NCBI RefSeq assembly: GCF_002939785.1
Contig: NZ_MDEC01000014.1
Location: 32,831 to 96,830, forward strand
From: Xanthomonas codiaei
Lineage (GTDB): Bacteria > Pseudomonadota > Gammaproteobacteria > Xanthomonadales > Xanthomonadaceae
DNA length: 64,000 nt
Reading direction: 5' to 3'
Of this stretch, positions 28,530-37,146 are shown in pieces. Both the position numbers and the translations under genes were made by a program. The stretch's first letter is position 1; every line of letters starts with the position of its first letter. The notes beneath the pieces are model-generated. The model saw nothing but the letters and a program-made list of their open reading frames with translations, was not told where the DNA came from and made no database searches.

Positions 28530-29285
28530 TTAGCCGCTCACTCGCAGCAGCGAATTGGCCGATTGTGCGTTGTCGTCGCCGTTCTTGATGATCTTGACCT
28601 GCATTTCGAACTGCCGCTGCAGCTGGATCATTTCCACCAGCGCGCCGGCCGCATCCACGTTGCTGCCTTCCAGCATGCCGCTGTTGATGGTCTTGCCGGT
28701 GGCCACCGCAAACGCCTGGGCCGGGTCGGTGCTGGTATTGCGCATCAGCCCGTCCGGGCGCCGCGTCAAACGGTCGGCGGGGGCGTCGACCACTTTCATC
28801 CTGCCGACGATGGCCATGGTCTGCGGGCCTTCGCCCTGCGGGATGATCGAAATGCTGCCATCGCTGCCGATCTCCATCGCCTGGTGCGGCGGGATGGTCA
28901 TCGGGTTCCCGGCTTCGTCCAGCACCGCATGGCCGTTGGCGGTGACCAGCTGGCCATTGGCGGTGAGCGCCAGCTCGCCGTTGCGGGTATAGGCCTCGCT
29001 GCCGTCGGGCGATTGCACTGCCAGCCAGCGGTCCTGCTGCAGCGACACGTCCAGCGGGTTGCCGGTCACCTTCTGGTGGCCCTGGCTGCGATCGAAGCCC
29101 TGATCCACATGCAAGGCATCGATCCGGGATGGATACCCCTTGCCCTGGATCTTGAACGCCTCGGTATTGGCCAGCGCAGCCTTGAACCCCACCGTATCGA
29201 CGTTGGCGAGATTGTGCGACACGGTGCTCTGCGCCTGCAGGGAGGCACGGGCACCGGTCATCGCGACGTAGAGGGCTTTATCCAT
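28530..29285 (-). CDS. flgF: flagellar proximal rod protein FlgF
   Basis: A 251-residue rod protein. MDKALYVAMTGARASLQAQS, the SHNLANVDTVGFKA signature and a C-terminal AGALVEMIQLQRQFEMQVKII identify FlgF. The start is ATG 29285. It ends the flgB-F unit. The 144-base gap to flgE holds a repeat element. Confidence 0.93.
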   Translation of the reverse strand: MDKALYVAMTGARASLQAQSTVSHNLANVDTVGFKAALANTEAFKIQGKGYPSRIDALHVDQGFDRSQGHQKVTGNPLDVSLQQDRWLAVQSPDGSEAYTRNGELALTANGQLVTANGHAVLDEAGNPMTIPPHQAMEIGSDGSISIIPQGEGPQTMAIVGRMKVVDAPADRLTRRPDGLMRNTSTDPAQAFAVATGKTINSGMLEGSNVDAAGALVEMIQLQRQFEMQVKIIKNGDDNAQSANSLLRVSG

Positions 29286-29293
29286 GAGGCACC

Positions 29294-29424
29294 GGGATTG
29301 GGGAGTCGGGAGTCGGGATTCGTAAAAGCGGGCTGTTGCGACCTGGGAAAGGAGGGGGCACTGCGGGCATCGGTTGGATGCAATGCCCGCTCTTGCCAAT
29401 CCCTAATCCCCAATCACTAATCCC
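29294..29424. repeat. paired GGGATT-rich array element between flgE and flgF
   Basis: Left array 29294-29322 (GGGATTGGGGAGTCGGG...) and inverted right array 29396-29424 (CCAATCCCTAATCCCC...) flank a unique centre with a GCGGGCAT/ATGCCCGC hairpin (29363-29390). The same layout recurs at 33717-33950 and 36978-37146. Confidence 0.8.
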
Positions 29425-29429
29425 GGCCA

Positions 29430-30653
29430 TTAACGAATATTGATGATCGTCTGGGTGACCTGGTCCTGGGTCGAGATCATCTGCGAGTTGGCCTGGAAGT
29501 TGCGCTGGGCCACGATCATGTTCACCAGCTGCTCGGTCAGGTCCACGGTGGAGGCTTCCAGCGAGCCGGATTCGATCTGGCCCAGGTCCGAGGTGTCCGG
29601 TGCGCCGGTACGGGCGGCGCCGGAGGTGTAGCTCTCGGCCCACATGTTGTTGCCCTGCGACTGCAGGCCCTGCGGGTTGACGAAGCTGCTCAGCGCGACC
29701 TGGCCCAGCGGCTTGTCGGCGCCGTTGGAATAGCGCGCGAACACCACGCCGCTGGTGTCGATGCTGATCTCGTTGAGCTTGCCGCTGGCGTAGCCGTCCT
29801 GGCGGGTGTCGCGCAGGGCGAAGGCTTCGCCGTACTGGGTGGAGCCGCTGACATTGAGCTGCATGTTCAGCACGCCGGCGCCGGTGCTCGGGGTGAACGG
29901 GTCCATCGCGATGATGCCGTTGGCCGGGGTGGTCAGCGCACCGGTATCGGAGAACTGCAGCGTGGTCGGGGCACCGACGGCGGTGCCGTCCACGTAGTTG
30001 TGCACCTGCCATTCGTTCGGGTTGGCGGTCTTGACGAAGTAGGAGGTCTGCACATGGCTGACGCCCAGCGAGTCGTAGACGTTGATGCCGCCGGTGGAGT
30101 GGCTGTAGGTCTTGTCGTCGGCCGGATTGAACGGGGTCACCACCGGCGCGGTAGCGTTGCCGGGCAGGGTGAAGGCCAGGTTGACCGTGGAGGTGGACTT
30201 GGGCGGGCTGTCGGTGGTCAGCAGCTGCAGGTCGGACAGGCGGCCGACATCGAAGCCATTGCCGCTGGGATTGGGCGCAAACACCTGCAACCGCGCGCCC
30301 TGTGGGTTGATCACATAGCCGTTGGCATCGGTCTGGAAGTTACCGGCGCGGGTATACATCTTGGCGCCGTTGGACGAGACGGTGAAAAAGCCCTCGCCGG
30401 AGACCGCCAGGTCCAGGCTGCGCCCGGTCGGGTCGATATTGCCCTGCGAGAACTGCTGCGCCACGTTGCTGACCCGCACGCCCGAACCCACCGCGTTGCG
30501 CGACAGGCCGTAGCTGGTGCTCTGGAACATGTCGGCGAACTCGGCGCGCGATTCCTTGAAGCCGGTGGTGTTGACGTTGGCGATGTTGTTGGAGGTGACG
30601 TTCAGATCGGCATTGGCTGCGTTGATGCCGGACAACGAGGTATTGAAAGCCAT
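29430..30653 (-). CDS. flgE: flagellar hook protein FlgE
   Basis: A 407-residue protein. MAFNTSLSGINAANADLNVT, SNNIANVNTTGFKESRAEF and the C-terminal LVNMIVAQRNFQANSQMISTQD are those of FlgE. It polymerises into the hook outside the cell. The start ATG 30653 avoids a non-homologous extension. flgD ends 31 bases upstream. Confidence 0.96.
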   Translation of the reverse strand: MAFNTSLSGINAANADLNVTSNNIANVNTTGFKESRAEFADMFQSTSYGLSRNAVGSGVRVSNVAQQFSQGNIDPTGRSLDLAVSGEGFFTVSSNGAKMYTRAGNFQTDANGYVINPQGARLQVFAPNPSGNGFDVGRLSDLQLLTTDSPPKSTSTVNLAFTLPGNATAPVVTPFNPADDKTYSHSTGGINVYDSLGVSHVQTSYFVKTANPNEWQVHNYVDGTAVGAPTTLQFSDTGALTTPANGIIAMDPFTPSTGAGVLNMQLNVSGSTQYGEAFALRDTRQDGYASGKLNEISIDTSGVVFARYSNGADKPLGQVALSSFVNPQGLQSQGNNMWAESYTSGAARTGAPDTSDLGQIESGSLEASTVDLTEQLVNMIVAQRNFQANSQMISTQDQVTQTIINIR

Positions 30654-30684
30654 GGATGAGTTCCTTTGAGTGTCGGTTGCCGGC

Positions 30685-31350
30685 TCAGCTGACGCGGAGC
30701 ACGTTGGCGAGCGGGGAGGTGCCAAGCCCCGTCAGGTTGAGATACAGGCCGTCCGAGCCGATCGTGACGCTGTCCACCGGTGCATCGACGTAGGTGGACA
30801 ACTTGCTCTTGGCACCGGCAGTGTCGGTCTGGGTTGCGGTGATGCCGTACTTGCCGGCGGGCATACGGTTGCCGTTGGCGTCGGTGCCGTCCCAGGCGAA
30901 GGACACCTCGCCAGCGGCGCTGGCCGGCACGCTGAGCTGCTTGACGAAGGTGCCGTTGGCATCGGTGATTTCGAAATTGACGAAGCCGGCGGAGGTGGCG
31001 GCGACCACGCCCTTGGCCGAGCCGGTGGCATCGATGGCCACCTGCGCCGACGGCACCAGCACGTTGTGCCCGACCAGTGCAGCGCCCTTGAGCACCTGAT
31101 CGCTGTTCATCGAGGTGGTGAAATTGCCGACCTTGGTATTCAGGTCGCCGATGCCCTGCACGGTGGAGAACTGCGCCAGCTGGCCCAGAAACGCGCTGTT
31201 TTCCATTGGTTTGAGCGGGTCCTGGTGTTGCAGTTGCTCGGTCATCAACTTGAGGAAGTCGGCCTGGCCGAGCGCCTCCTCCTTCTTGGCGACCGTGCTG
31301 CTGGTGCTCAGGCCGAGACTTTTGTAGAGATCGCTGCCGATCGTGCTCAT
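30685..31350 (-). CDS. flgD: flagellar hook cap/scaffold protein FlgD
   Basis: A 221-residue protein. The conserved N-terminal region ADFLKLMTEQLQHQDPLKPMEN and FLGQLAQFSTVQGI is the FlgD signature, followed by the FlgD Ig-like and tudor-like domains (FAWDGTDANGNRMPAGKY). It caps the growing hook and is then lost. Confidence 0.95.
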   Translation of the reverse strand: MSTIGSDLYKSLGLSTSSTVAKKEEALGQADFLKLMTEQLQHQDPLKPMENSAFLGQLAQFSTVQGIGDLNTKVGNFTTSMNSDQVLKGAALVGHNVLVPSAQVAIDATGSAKGVVAATSAGFVNFEITDANGTFVKQLSVPASAAGEVSFAWDGTDANGNRMPAGKYGITATQTDTAGAKSKLSTYVDAPVDSVTIGSDGLYLNLTGLGTSPLANVLRVS

Positions 31351-31388
31351 CTGGAGATTTCCGTTGGTATGGGTCAGCTAGGGACGGG

Positions 31389-31796
31389 TCAGCGACCCAT
31401 GGTCAGGGTGGCCAGTGCCAGTTCCTTGGCGGTATTGAGCATTTCCACGCCGGCCTGGTAGTTGCGCGAGGCGGAAATCATGTTGACCATCTGCGAGACC
31501 GGGTCCACGTCGGGCGAGAACACGTAACCGTCGGCATCGGCCAGCGGGTGGCCGGGCTCGTAGCGACGGATCGGCGGCGCGTTGGTGGTGGTGATCTCCT
31601 TGACGTTCACCGAGGTCAGGCTGGGATCCTGGCGGCTCTGCTGGGCCTGGAAGATCGGCTCGATCGGCTTGTAGGTGGCCTCGGCCGAGCCCGCCACCGA
31701 ATCGGCGTTGGCCAGGTTGGAGGCGATGGTGCTCAGGCGCACCGACTGCGCGTGCAGCGCCGAGCCGGCGACATCGAAAATGGGAAGGTTGCTCAT
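31389..31796 (-). CDS. flgC: flagellar proximal rod protein FlgC
   Basis: A 135-residue rod protein: FDVAGSALHAQSVRLSTIASN with LANADS, then a C-terminal MVNMISASRNYQAGVEMLNTAKEL. Family length is about 135. It lies three bases after flgB and 38 before flgD. Confidence 0.95.
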   Translation of the reverse strand: MSNLPIFDVAGSALHAQSVRLSTIASNLANADSVAGSAEATYKPIEPIFQAQQSRQDPSLTSVNVKEITTTNAPPIRRYEPGHPLADADGYVFSPDVDPVSQMVNMISASRNYQAGVEMLNTAKELALATLTMGR

Positions 31797-31799
31797 GGC

Positions 31800-32201
31800 T
31801 TATTGGCCCGTGATCGCGGTGAGCATCGAGCGCACCTTGGATTCGAGGAAGCTCAGCGACGCGCGGTACTCCAGCGCGGCGCGGCCGTAGGCAGCGCGTT
31901 CGGCGTCCGGGTCGACGGTGTTGCCGTCCAGGCTGGGCTGATCGGCTTCGCGGGTGATCTGGAATGGATTGAGCCCGGCACCGCCGCCGATCTCGTAATG
32001 CTTGGCATCGGTGGTCTGCAGCAGGGTGCCGTCACGCACGCCTTCGGCCGCCTTGAGTGCAGCGTCGAAGTTCAGGTCCTTGGCCTTGTAGCCAGGGGTA
32101 TCCACGTTGCTCAGGTTGCTGGCAATGAGCTTCATGCGCTGCTCGCGCAGCGGCAGGGCGTCGCCGTGGATGCCTAGAAAGGACGAGAAGGGATTGGACA
32201 T
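31800..32201 (-). CDS. flgB: flagellar proximal rod protein FlgB
   Basis: A 133-residue rod protein: MSNPFSSFLGIHGDALPLRE, IASNLSNVDTPGYKAKDLNF and a C-terminal ALEYRASLSFLESKVRSMLTAI. It is first in the flgB-C-D-E-F operon, with a sigma-54 site about 35 bases upstream. The start is ATG 32201, preceded by GGGAGAG. Confidence 0.95.
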   Translation of the reverse strand: MSNPFSSFLGIHGDALPLREQRMKLIASNLSNVDTPGYKAKDLNFDAALKAAEGVRDGTLLQTTDAKHYEIGGGAGLNPFQITREADQPSLDGNTVDPDAERAAYGRAALEYRASLSFLESKVRSMLTAITGQ

Positions 32202-32233
32202 GGTGCTCTCCCGCGAGGTGTTGCCAGGGAGAA

Positions 32234-32249
32234 AGCAAGGTTTGTGCCG
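32234..32249 (-). promoter_or_regulatory. sigma-54 promoter of flgB operon
   Basis: On the minus strand: CGGCACA, four bases, TTGCT. The GG and GC landmarks are correctly spaced, giving a leader of about 20-25 bases. Confidence 0.78.
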
Positions 32250-32708
32250 AAGCGAGGAGTCCAGGGTTCGGCGAGCGTGCAGGGCGCCTGGGGCACCTGT
32301 CCGTGCCCGGATACCTTGCGCGATCCATTCAGGGATCGTGATGGCGAAGCTGGAAGATCGGCTTGGAGCGTCCAAATCGGTGCGGGGGCTCGGCGCGCAA
32401 TCGGACTCACAGGATGCAAGTCCTGTGCGCGGCGGAGCCGGTCAGTCGGCGCTCCTCAAGCGTGAAGACATGAGGCTTGGGCGGAGCGGCTGGGTGGGGG
32501 CCGGCCCTGCGGGCCAGGACAAGCACAGCTCACGCCGGCGGTCGCTCGATCGCGCAGGCACTGCCTGGCCTCCTGCCACTGGAAAGCCAGGCCCTGGCCG
32601 GGCGAGCGGCTTGCTTGCGGGACAATTGCTGTGTGCGACATCAGCGCCGGCAGGTGGCCGGCGATGCAGGGAGTCGGCCAGCGGCCGACCGAAGCGGTGG
32701 GGTCTTGC
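32250..32708. other. intergenic region between cheV and flgB
   Basis: Apart from the flgB promoter I see no gene here. A short hairpin (CACAGGA/TCCTGTG, 32408-32427) and GC-rich inverted repeats are present, without a T-tract terminator. Confidence 0.6.
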
Positions 32709-33653
32709 TCAGGCCGCCTCAGCAACCACTTTCAGGCGCGCCAGCACGTAATCGGCCAATTCGTGGGCGCTGTACTTGGCCACGAAGGCGTTGGCGCCGA
32801 CCTGTTCGACCATGGCGTTGTTGAACACGCCGGACAGGGAGGTGTGCAGCAGCACGTACAGGCCCTGCAGGCCCGGCGTGCGCCGGATTTCCGTCGTCAG
32901 CGTGTACCCGTCCATCGCCGGCATTTCGATGTCGGAGATGACCATCGCATAGCGGTCGGCCGGATTCTCGCCGGATGCGGCCACCTGCAGCAGGTGATCC
33001 AGCGCCTGGCGGCCGTCCGAGAGCAGGGTGGCCGAGACGCCGAGCTGGTCGAGCACGCTGCGGATCTGCTGGCGCGCCACCCGCGAGTCGTCCACCACCA
33101 GCACCTGGAACTGCCGGTCGTAGGCCACCAGCTGCAGCGATGGATCCAGCTGCACGTCCTTGCTGACCTTGGCGATGTCGGCCAGCACGCTTTCCACGTC
33201 GATGACCTGGATCAGCTCGCCCTGGAAGCGCGTCACCGCCGTCAAATAAGTGGCTTCGGCGCCCAGTTCCGGCGGCGGATGGATGTCTTCCACCGCGATA
33301 TTGACGATGCGTTCCACGCCGCTGACCAGAAACCCCTGGACCGAGCGGTTGAACTCGGCCACCACCAGGTAGCCGGGGCCGTTTTCAGCATGCGAATCGC
33401 GCTCGGGGTGGCCGATGGCCAACCCCAGGTCCAGCACCGGCACCGAGCGTCCGCGCACATCGGCCACACCGGCGAATTCGCTCGGCAGGCCCGGCACCTG
33501 GAACAGTTCCGGACGGCGCAGCACTTCCTGCACCTTGAAGACGTTGACGCCAAAAAGCTGGCGTCCGCCCAGCCGGAACAGCAGCAGGGCCAGTCGATTG
33601 TGGCCAGCCAGTCGGGTGCGCTGGTCGATGCGGTTGAGCAGGTCGTGGGTCAT
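32709..33653 (-). CDS. cheV: chemotaxis coupling protein CheV
   Basis: A 314-residue protein. The N-terminal CheW-like domain (residues about 10-165: LLLFRLGGRQLFGVNVFKVQEV, GVADVRGRSVPVLDLG) is followed by a receiver domain (VLVVDDSRVARQQI; phospho-acceptor in MVISDIEMPAMDG). It couples chemoreceptors to CheA and adapts by phosphorylation. The start ATG 33653 (MTHDLLNRIDQ) is preferred over 33743, whose extension reads through repeat sequence. It is divergent from flgA. Confidence 0.93.
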   Translation of the reverse strand: MTHDLLNRIDQRTRLAGHNRLALLLFRLGGRQLFGVNVFKVQEVLRRPELFQVPGLPSEFAGVADVRGRSVPVLDLGLAIGHPERDSHAENGPGYLVVAEFNRSVQGFLVSGVERIVNIAVEDIHPPPELGAEATYLTAVTRFQGELIQVIDVESVLADIAKVSKDVQLDPSLQLVAYDRQFQVLVVDDSRVARQQIRSVLDQLGVSATLLSDGRQALDHLLQVAASGENPADRYAMVISDIEMPAMDGYTLTTEIRRTPGLQGLYVLLHTSLSGVFNNAMVEQVGANAFVAKYSAHELADYVLARLKVVAEAA

Positions 33654-33660
33654 GGGGCAG

Positions 33661-33688
33661 ATATCGACAGCGCCCGCGGGAAACTTGA
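33661..33688 (-). promoter_or_regulatory. possible sigma-28-type promoter of cheV
   Basis: On the minus strand: TCAAGTTT, 12 bases, GTCGATAT. It ends only seven bases before the cheV ATG, so the transcript would be almost leaderless. This is weaker than the other sites. Confidence 0.35.
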
Positions 33689-33716
33689 GGGCTTTATGGT
33701 TGGTGGGGGCGCTGTC

Positions 33717-33950
33717 GGGATTGGGGATTGGGGATTTGCTCAAGCGCCGGGATTAGGTGATTGGGGATTAGGGATTCGCTCAACGGCGTGCACTAGCCAG
33801 CCGGTCAGGTCGCTGCTGCTTCTGCATCCTTGACAGTGTCAGTGACAGTTATCGGATAGATCCGGCGGGTGAAAGTGCCTCGGCGGCGGATAAATGAATC
33901 ACCCGCGAAGCCGCTTTCACGAATCCCCAATCCCGACTCCCCAATCCCCG
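33717..33950. repeat. paired GGGATT-rich array element between cheV and flgA
   Basis: Left arrays 33717-33736 and 33749-33778 (GGGATTGGGGATT..., ...GGGATTAGG) and an inverted right array 33920-33950 (CGAATCCCCAATCCC...). The right array ends nine bases before the flgA sigma-54 site. Confidence 0.75.
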
Positions 33951-33958
33951 CAAAAAAC

Positions 33959-33974
33959 AGGCACGCCGCTTGCA
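33959..33974 (+). promoter_or_regulatory. sigma-54 promoter of flgA
   Basis: AGGCACG, four bases, TTGCA matches the sigma-54 consensus TGGCACG-N4-TTGCA at all but the first base. It is about 34 bases upstream of the flgA ATG. Confidence 0.85.
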
Positions 33975-34007
33975 ACGTCTGTCCCGTCTTCCTCCGGATC
34001 CGGTCCC

Positions 34008-34652
34008 ATGCGCCTGCTCCTGCTTGTCATCCTCTTGGCTGCCGCTCCGGCCTGGGCCCAGAGCTATCAGTCTGTCGATTCCATTCGTGCTGCGGCACTG
34101 GCTACCGTTGGCCCGGATGCCGAGGCCGAGGCCACGCTCGATCCTGGCCTGCGCATGCCGGCCTGCCCGATCGCGCTGCAGGCCCAGCCCACCGGCACCA
34201 ATACGGTGGAGGTGGCGTGCCCGCAGCCGGCCGGCTGGCGCCTGTTCGTGCCGTTGAAGGTGCGCCGCAACCAGGACGTGCTGGTGCTGCGTCGCGGCAT
34301 CAGCGCTGGAGAAACCATCTCGCTGGCCGATATCAGCATCGAGAAGCGCGATGCCGCCCGCATCGTCGGTGCGGTACTGGCCGACCCGGTGGCGGCAGTG
34401 GGCAAGAGCGCCCGCCGCATCCTGTCGGCCGGGTCGTTGCTCTCGGCCAACGATCTGGTCAGCCAGCGGCTGGTCCGCCGCGGCGATACCGTACCGCTGG
34501 TCTCGCGCAACGGTGGCCTGGAGGTGCGCATGAGCGGTCGCGCACTGTCCGATGCCGGCGAAAACGAGCGCGTGTCGGTAGAAAATTCCTCGTCGCGGCG
34601 GGTGGTGCAGGGGGTCGTTGAAGCGAACGGAACCGTTGTCGTCTCCAGGTAA
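34008..34652 (+). CDS. flgA: flagellar P-ring assembly chaperone FlgA
   Basis: A 214-residue periplasmic protein. A signal peptide (MRLLLLVILLAAAPAWAQS) is followed by an N-terminal domain and the C-terminal SAF domain (VLVLRRGISAGETISLADISI, VENSSSRRVVQGVV). It assists FlgI assembly. The start ATG 34008 lies downstream of the sigma-54 site, which excludes the longer frame opening at 33894. Confidence 0.93.
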   Translation: MRLLLLVILLAAAPAWAQSYQSVDSIRAAALATVGPDAEAEATLDPGLRMPACPIALQAQPTGTNTVEVACPQPAGWRLFVPLKVRRNQDVLVLRRGISAGETISLADISIEKRDAARIVGAVLADPVAAVGKSARRILSAGSLLSANDLVSQRLVRRGDTVPLVSRNGGLEVRMSGRALSDAGENERVSVENSSSRRVVQGVVEANGTVVVSR

Positions 34653-34662
34653 AAAATTTCTA

Positions 34663-34689
34663 TAAAGTTTTTTTTCTGGGTGCCGTTAT
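34663..34689 (+). promoter_or_regulatory. sigma-28-type promoter of flgM
   Basis: TAAAGTTT, 11 bases, GCCGTTAT: an exact -35 and a near-exact -10 with correct spacing, immediately after flgA. It gives flgM late, FliA-dependent transcription besides readthrough from flgA. Confidence 0.88.
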
Positions 34690-34718
34690 CCCCTACGACC
34701 TGTAGAGGAGTTCCTGAC

Positions 34719-35030
34719 ATGACCCAGAAAATCGAAGGCAATCTACCGACCGCTGCCACCCTTCGTACCGCGGCCACCAGCAGCAAGATCGCCTCGGCCG
34801 GCGAAGATCGCGCGTCCCCGGTTGCCGCCACCCCGCCCACCGACAGCGTCAAGCTGACCGGCGAGGCGACCAACCTGCAGAACCTGCAGCGCGAGCTTTC
34901 GCAGTCCTCGGCGATCGACACCGGTCGCGTCCAGGCGGTGAAAGAGGCGTTGCAGAACGGCAGCTACACCATCAATCCGGATGCCATCGCCAGCCGCATG
35001 ATGGATCTGAATCAGCAACTGGCGGGTTGA
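34719..35030 (+). CDS. flgM: anti-sigma-28 factor FlgM
   Basis: A 103-residue protein, disordered and Ala/Thr-rich at the N-terminus, with the conserved C-terminal FliA-binding helices (AIDTGRVQAVKEALQNGSYTI, AIASRMMDLNQQL). It holds FliA inactive until exported through the finished hook. The start ATG 34719 follows GAGGAG. flgN begins 14 bases downstream. Confidence 0.94.
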   Translation: MTQKIEGNLPTAATLRTAATSSKIASAGEDRASPVAATPPTDSVKLTGEATNLQNLQRELSQSSAIDTGRVQAVKEALQNGSYTINPDAIASRMMDLNQQLAG

Positions 35031-35044
35031 TCCCGACTTAAAGG

Positions 35045-35377
35045 ATGAACGTGAACGAGTCCCTGCAACGTCTCAGCGATGCGCTGGCCGGCGAACGCCA
35101 GGCATTACTCGAGAACGACATCGATGGGTTGATGCGACACACGCAGGACAAGCTGTCGGCGCTGCGCGCGCTCGAAGCGGCGATGCCCGAAGGGCAGGAA
35201 GAGCGCCTGCGCGAGCTGGCCGAAGCCAATCGTGCCAATGGTGCGTTGCTGGCCCGCCGCCGCCGTGAAGTGAACTGGGCGTTGCGTCACCTGGGCCGCA
35301 CCGAGAGCGGGCCGTCCTACGACGCCAAAGGCCAATCCAACGTAGTGCGCGGCGGACGTTCGCTAGCCGTTGCCTGA
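35045..35377 (+). CDS. flgN: FlgK/FlgL export chaperone FlgN
   Basis: A 110-residue helical protein (MNVNESLQRLSDALAGERQALLEND, RANGALLARRRREVNWALRHL) matching FlgN in size, helicity and position after flgM. It keeps the hook-filament junction proteins export-competent in the cytoplasm. Confidence 0.88.
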   Translation: MNVNESLQRLSDALAGERQALLENDIDGLMRHTQDKLSALRALEAAMPEGQEERLRELAEANRANGALLARRRREVNWALRHLGRTESGPSYDAKGQSNVVRGGRSLAVA

Positions 35378-35641
35378 CATAGCTGCGCTGCGCCAACCGC
35401 GCGCGCCAAGGCTGCCTGGGATCTCGAGTACGCCAGGGCGAGGGTAGGCCCTGCAGGCTTGCCATCGGAACACCCGGCCGGCCGCAACAGCCCGCCGTTC
35501 TCCGGAACGGAACAGTCGCCAAAGGACATCCATCGACATGCGCTGCCACGCAGCGGTCGTGTCCGCCTGTCGACAGGCGCATCTGGTCACGCTGCATTAC
35601 GCTCAATCGCATGCCGCCAGCGTTCGCCTGCCGCCCGCGCA

Positions 35642-35660
35642 GCCTGCCTGCCTGCCTGCG
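35642..35660. repeat. short CCTG tetranucleotide repeat
   Basis: About four and a half copies of GCCT lie 16 bases before the GTG of the histidine kinase gene. An in-frame TAA separates the repeat from that start, so it lies in the leader. Nothing else is seen in 35378-35641. Confidence 0.6.
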
Positions 35661-35675
35661 CGGCTCTAAGACCAA

Positions 35676-36965
35676 GTGGCGATATGGCACCTTGAGGGTT
35701 CGGCGTATATTGAGGCGTCCCTCCTGCTGCCTCGTCCCGTGACCGCCAAGTTTTTTCTCAATCAGACATTGTTGCCGTCCTCGAGCACGTTGCGCGCCTT
35801 TGGCGACCAGATGCTGGAGGGCGTGTTGCTGTTCCGCGCCGACGGGCAGCTGATCCTCGCCAACGCCGTTGCGCGACAGAGCCTGTGCAAGGAAGATCCC
35901 ACCGACGACCGCAACCTGGGCGAGCGCATCTCGCAGGTGCTGCCGTCGGACGCGTTGAACCAGGCGCGCAGCAAGGGCAGCTGGACCGGCAGCCTGCCGG
36001 TGGCCGACCGGGTGGTCATCGCGCACCTGTACTACAACGAAGAACAGGGCGTGGGCCACTTCCTGGCGCTGTTCCACAACATCGAAGGCCAGCAGGATTA
36101 CGAGCGCGAGCTGCAGCAACGCCACGCCGAACTGCGCCAGGCCTATATGCGGTTGAACGGTGCACAGGACAAACTGCTGCAATCGGAAAAAATGGCCTCC
36201 ATCGGCCAGCTGGCCGCCGGCGTCGCGCACGAGATCAACAACCCGATCGGGTATGTGCACTCCAATCTCGGCAGTCTGCAGGAGTATCTGCGCAGCCTGT
36301 TCACCCTGATCGAGGCCTACGAACGCGCGCTGCAGGCGCCGGACCCGAAGGCGCTGATTCCCGAGATCGACGAGATCCGCAATCGCGCCGACATCGATTT
36401 CATCAGCCGCGACCTGCCGCAGCTGATGTCCGAGTCGCGCGAAGGCATCGAGCGGGTGACCCGCATCGTGCGCGACCTCAAGGACTTCTCGTACTCGGAC
36501 CGTTCCGAGTCGTGGAAGATGGTGGACCTGCATGCCGGCCTCGAATCCACGATCAACATCATCTGGAACGAGCTCAAGTACAAGGTGACGCTGGAGCGCA
36601 ATTACGCCGAGCTGCCGCTGGTGGAGTGCCTGCCGTCCGAGCTCAACCAGGTCTACATGAACATGCTGCTCAACGCCGGCCAGGCCATCGTCGAGCGCGG
36701 CACGATCACCGTCACCACCGGCCGCGACGAGGCCGAGAACGTCTGGATCCAGTTCCAGGACAGCGGCGCCGGTATCGCTCCGGACCTGTTGCAGCGCATC
36801 TTCGACCCGTTCTTCACCACCAAGCCGGTGGGCAGCGGCACCGGCCTGGGTCTGTCGATCTCCTACGGCATCATCAACAAGCACCACGGCCGCATCGACG
36901 TGGAAAGCGTCCCGGGGCAGGGCGCCAGCTTCCGGATCACGCTGCCGATCCGGCAGCCGAAGTAG
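35676..36965 (+). CDS. PAS-type sensor histidine kinase (HisKA/HATPase)
   Basis: A 429-residue soluble kinase. An N-terminal PAS-like region ([21 protein letters not shown]) is followed by a coiled coil (residues about 145-170), the H-box [12 protein letters not shown], and ATP-binding motifs [18 protein letters not shown] and [14 protein letters not shown]. No membrane segment is seen. The most upstream start is GTG 35676, and GTG 35739 (MTAKFFLNQ) is about equally plausible. The H-box type (HEINNP) is that of NtrB-like kinases, which often control sigma-54 systems. No receiver gene is adjacent on the same strand. Confidence 0.9.
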   Translation: MAIWHLEGSAYIEASLLLPRPVTAKFFLNQTLLPSSSTLRAFGDQMLEGVLLFRADGQLILANAVARQSLCKEDPTDDRNLGERISQVLPSDALNQARSKGSWTGSLPVADRVVIAHLYYNEEQGVGHFLALFHNIEGQQDYERELQQRHAELRQAYMRLNGAQDKLLQSEKMASIGQLAAGVAHEINNPIGYVHSNLGSLQEYLRSLFTLIEAYERALQAPDPKALIPEIDEIRNRADIDFISRDLPQLMSESREGIERVTRIVRDLKDFSYSDRSESWKMVDLHAGLESTINIIWNELKYKVTLERNYAELPLVECLPSELNQVYMNMLLNAGQAIVERGTITVTTGRDEAENVWIQFQDSGAGIAPDLLQRIFDPFFTTKPVGSGTGLGLSISYGIINKHHGRIDVESVPGQGASFRITLPIRQPK

Positions 36966-36977
36966 CGCTGGCGCGCT

Positions 36978-37146
36978 GGGATTGGGGAATCGGGATTAGG
37001 GATTGGCAGTAGCGCTGAAGCGCTGGGATTTGGGATTGGGGATTCGCAGAAGCGGCTGTTGTTATTGCTGATCGCCAATGGGCTATTTGAAGCAATCGCA
37101 CAGCACTCCGCTTCTAACCAATCCCCAATCCCCAATCCCTACTCCC
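36978..37146. repeat. paired GGGATT-rich array element downstream of the histidine kinase
   Basis: Left arrays 36978-37006 and 37025-37046, an inner AGAAGCGG/CCGCTTCT inverted pair, and an inverted right array 37118-37146. The right array contains the stop codon of the convergent GGDEF-EAL-receiver gene. Confidence 0.8.

Noticed and set aside
29294-37146. CRISPR array, because of regularly repeated short units
   Set aside because: The units are 6-8 bases with no spacers of constant length and no cas genes; they are short paired arrays.
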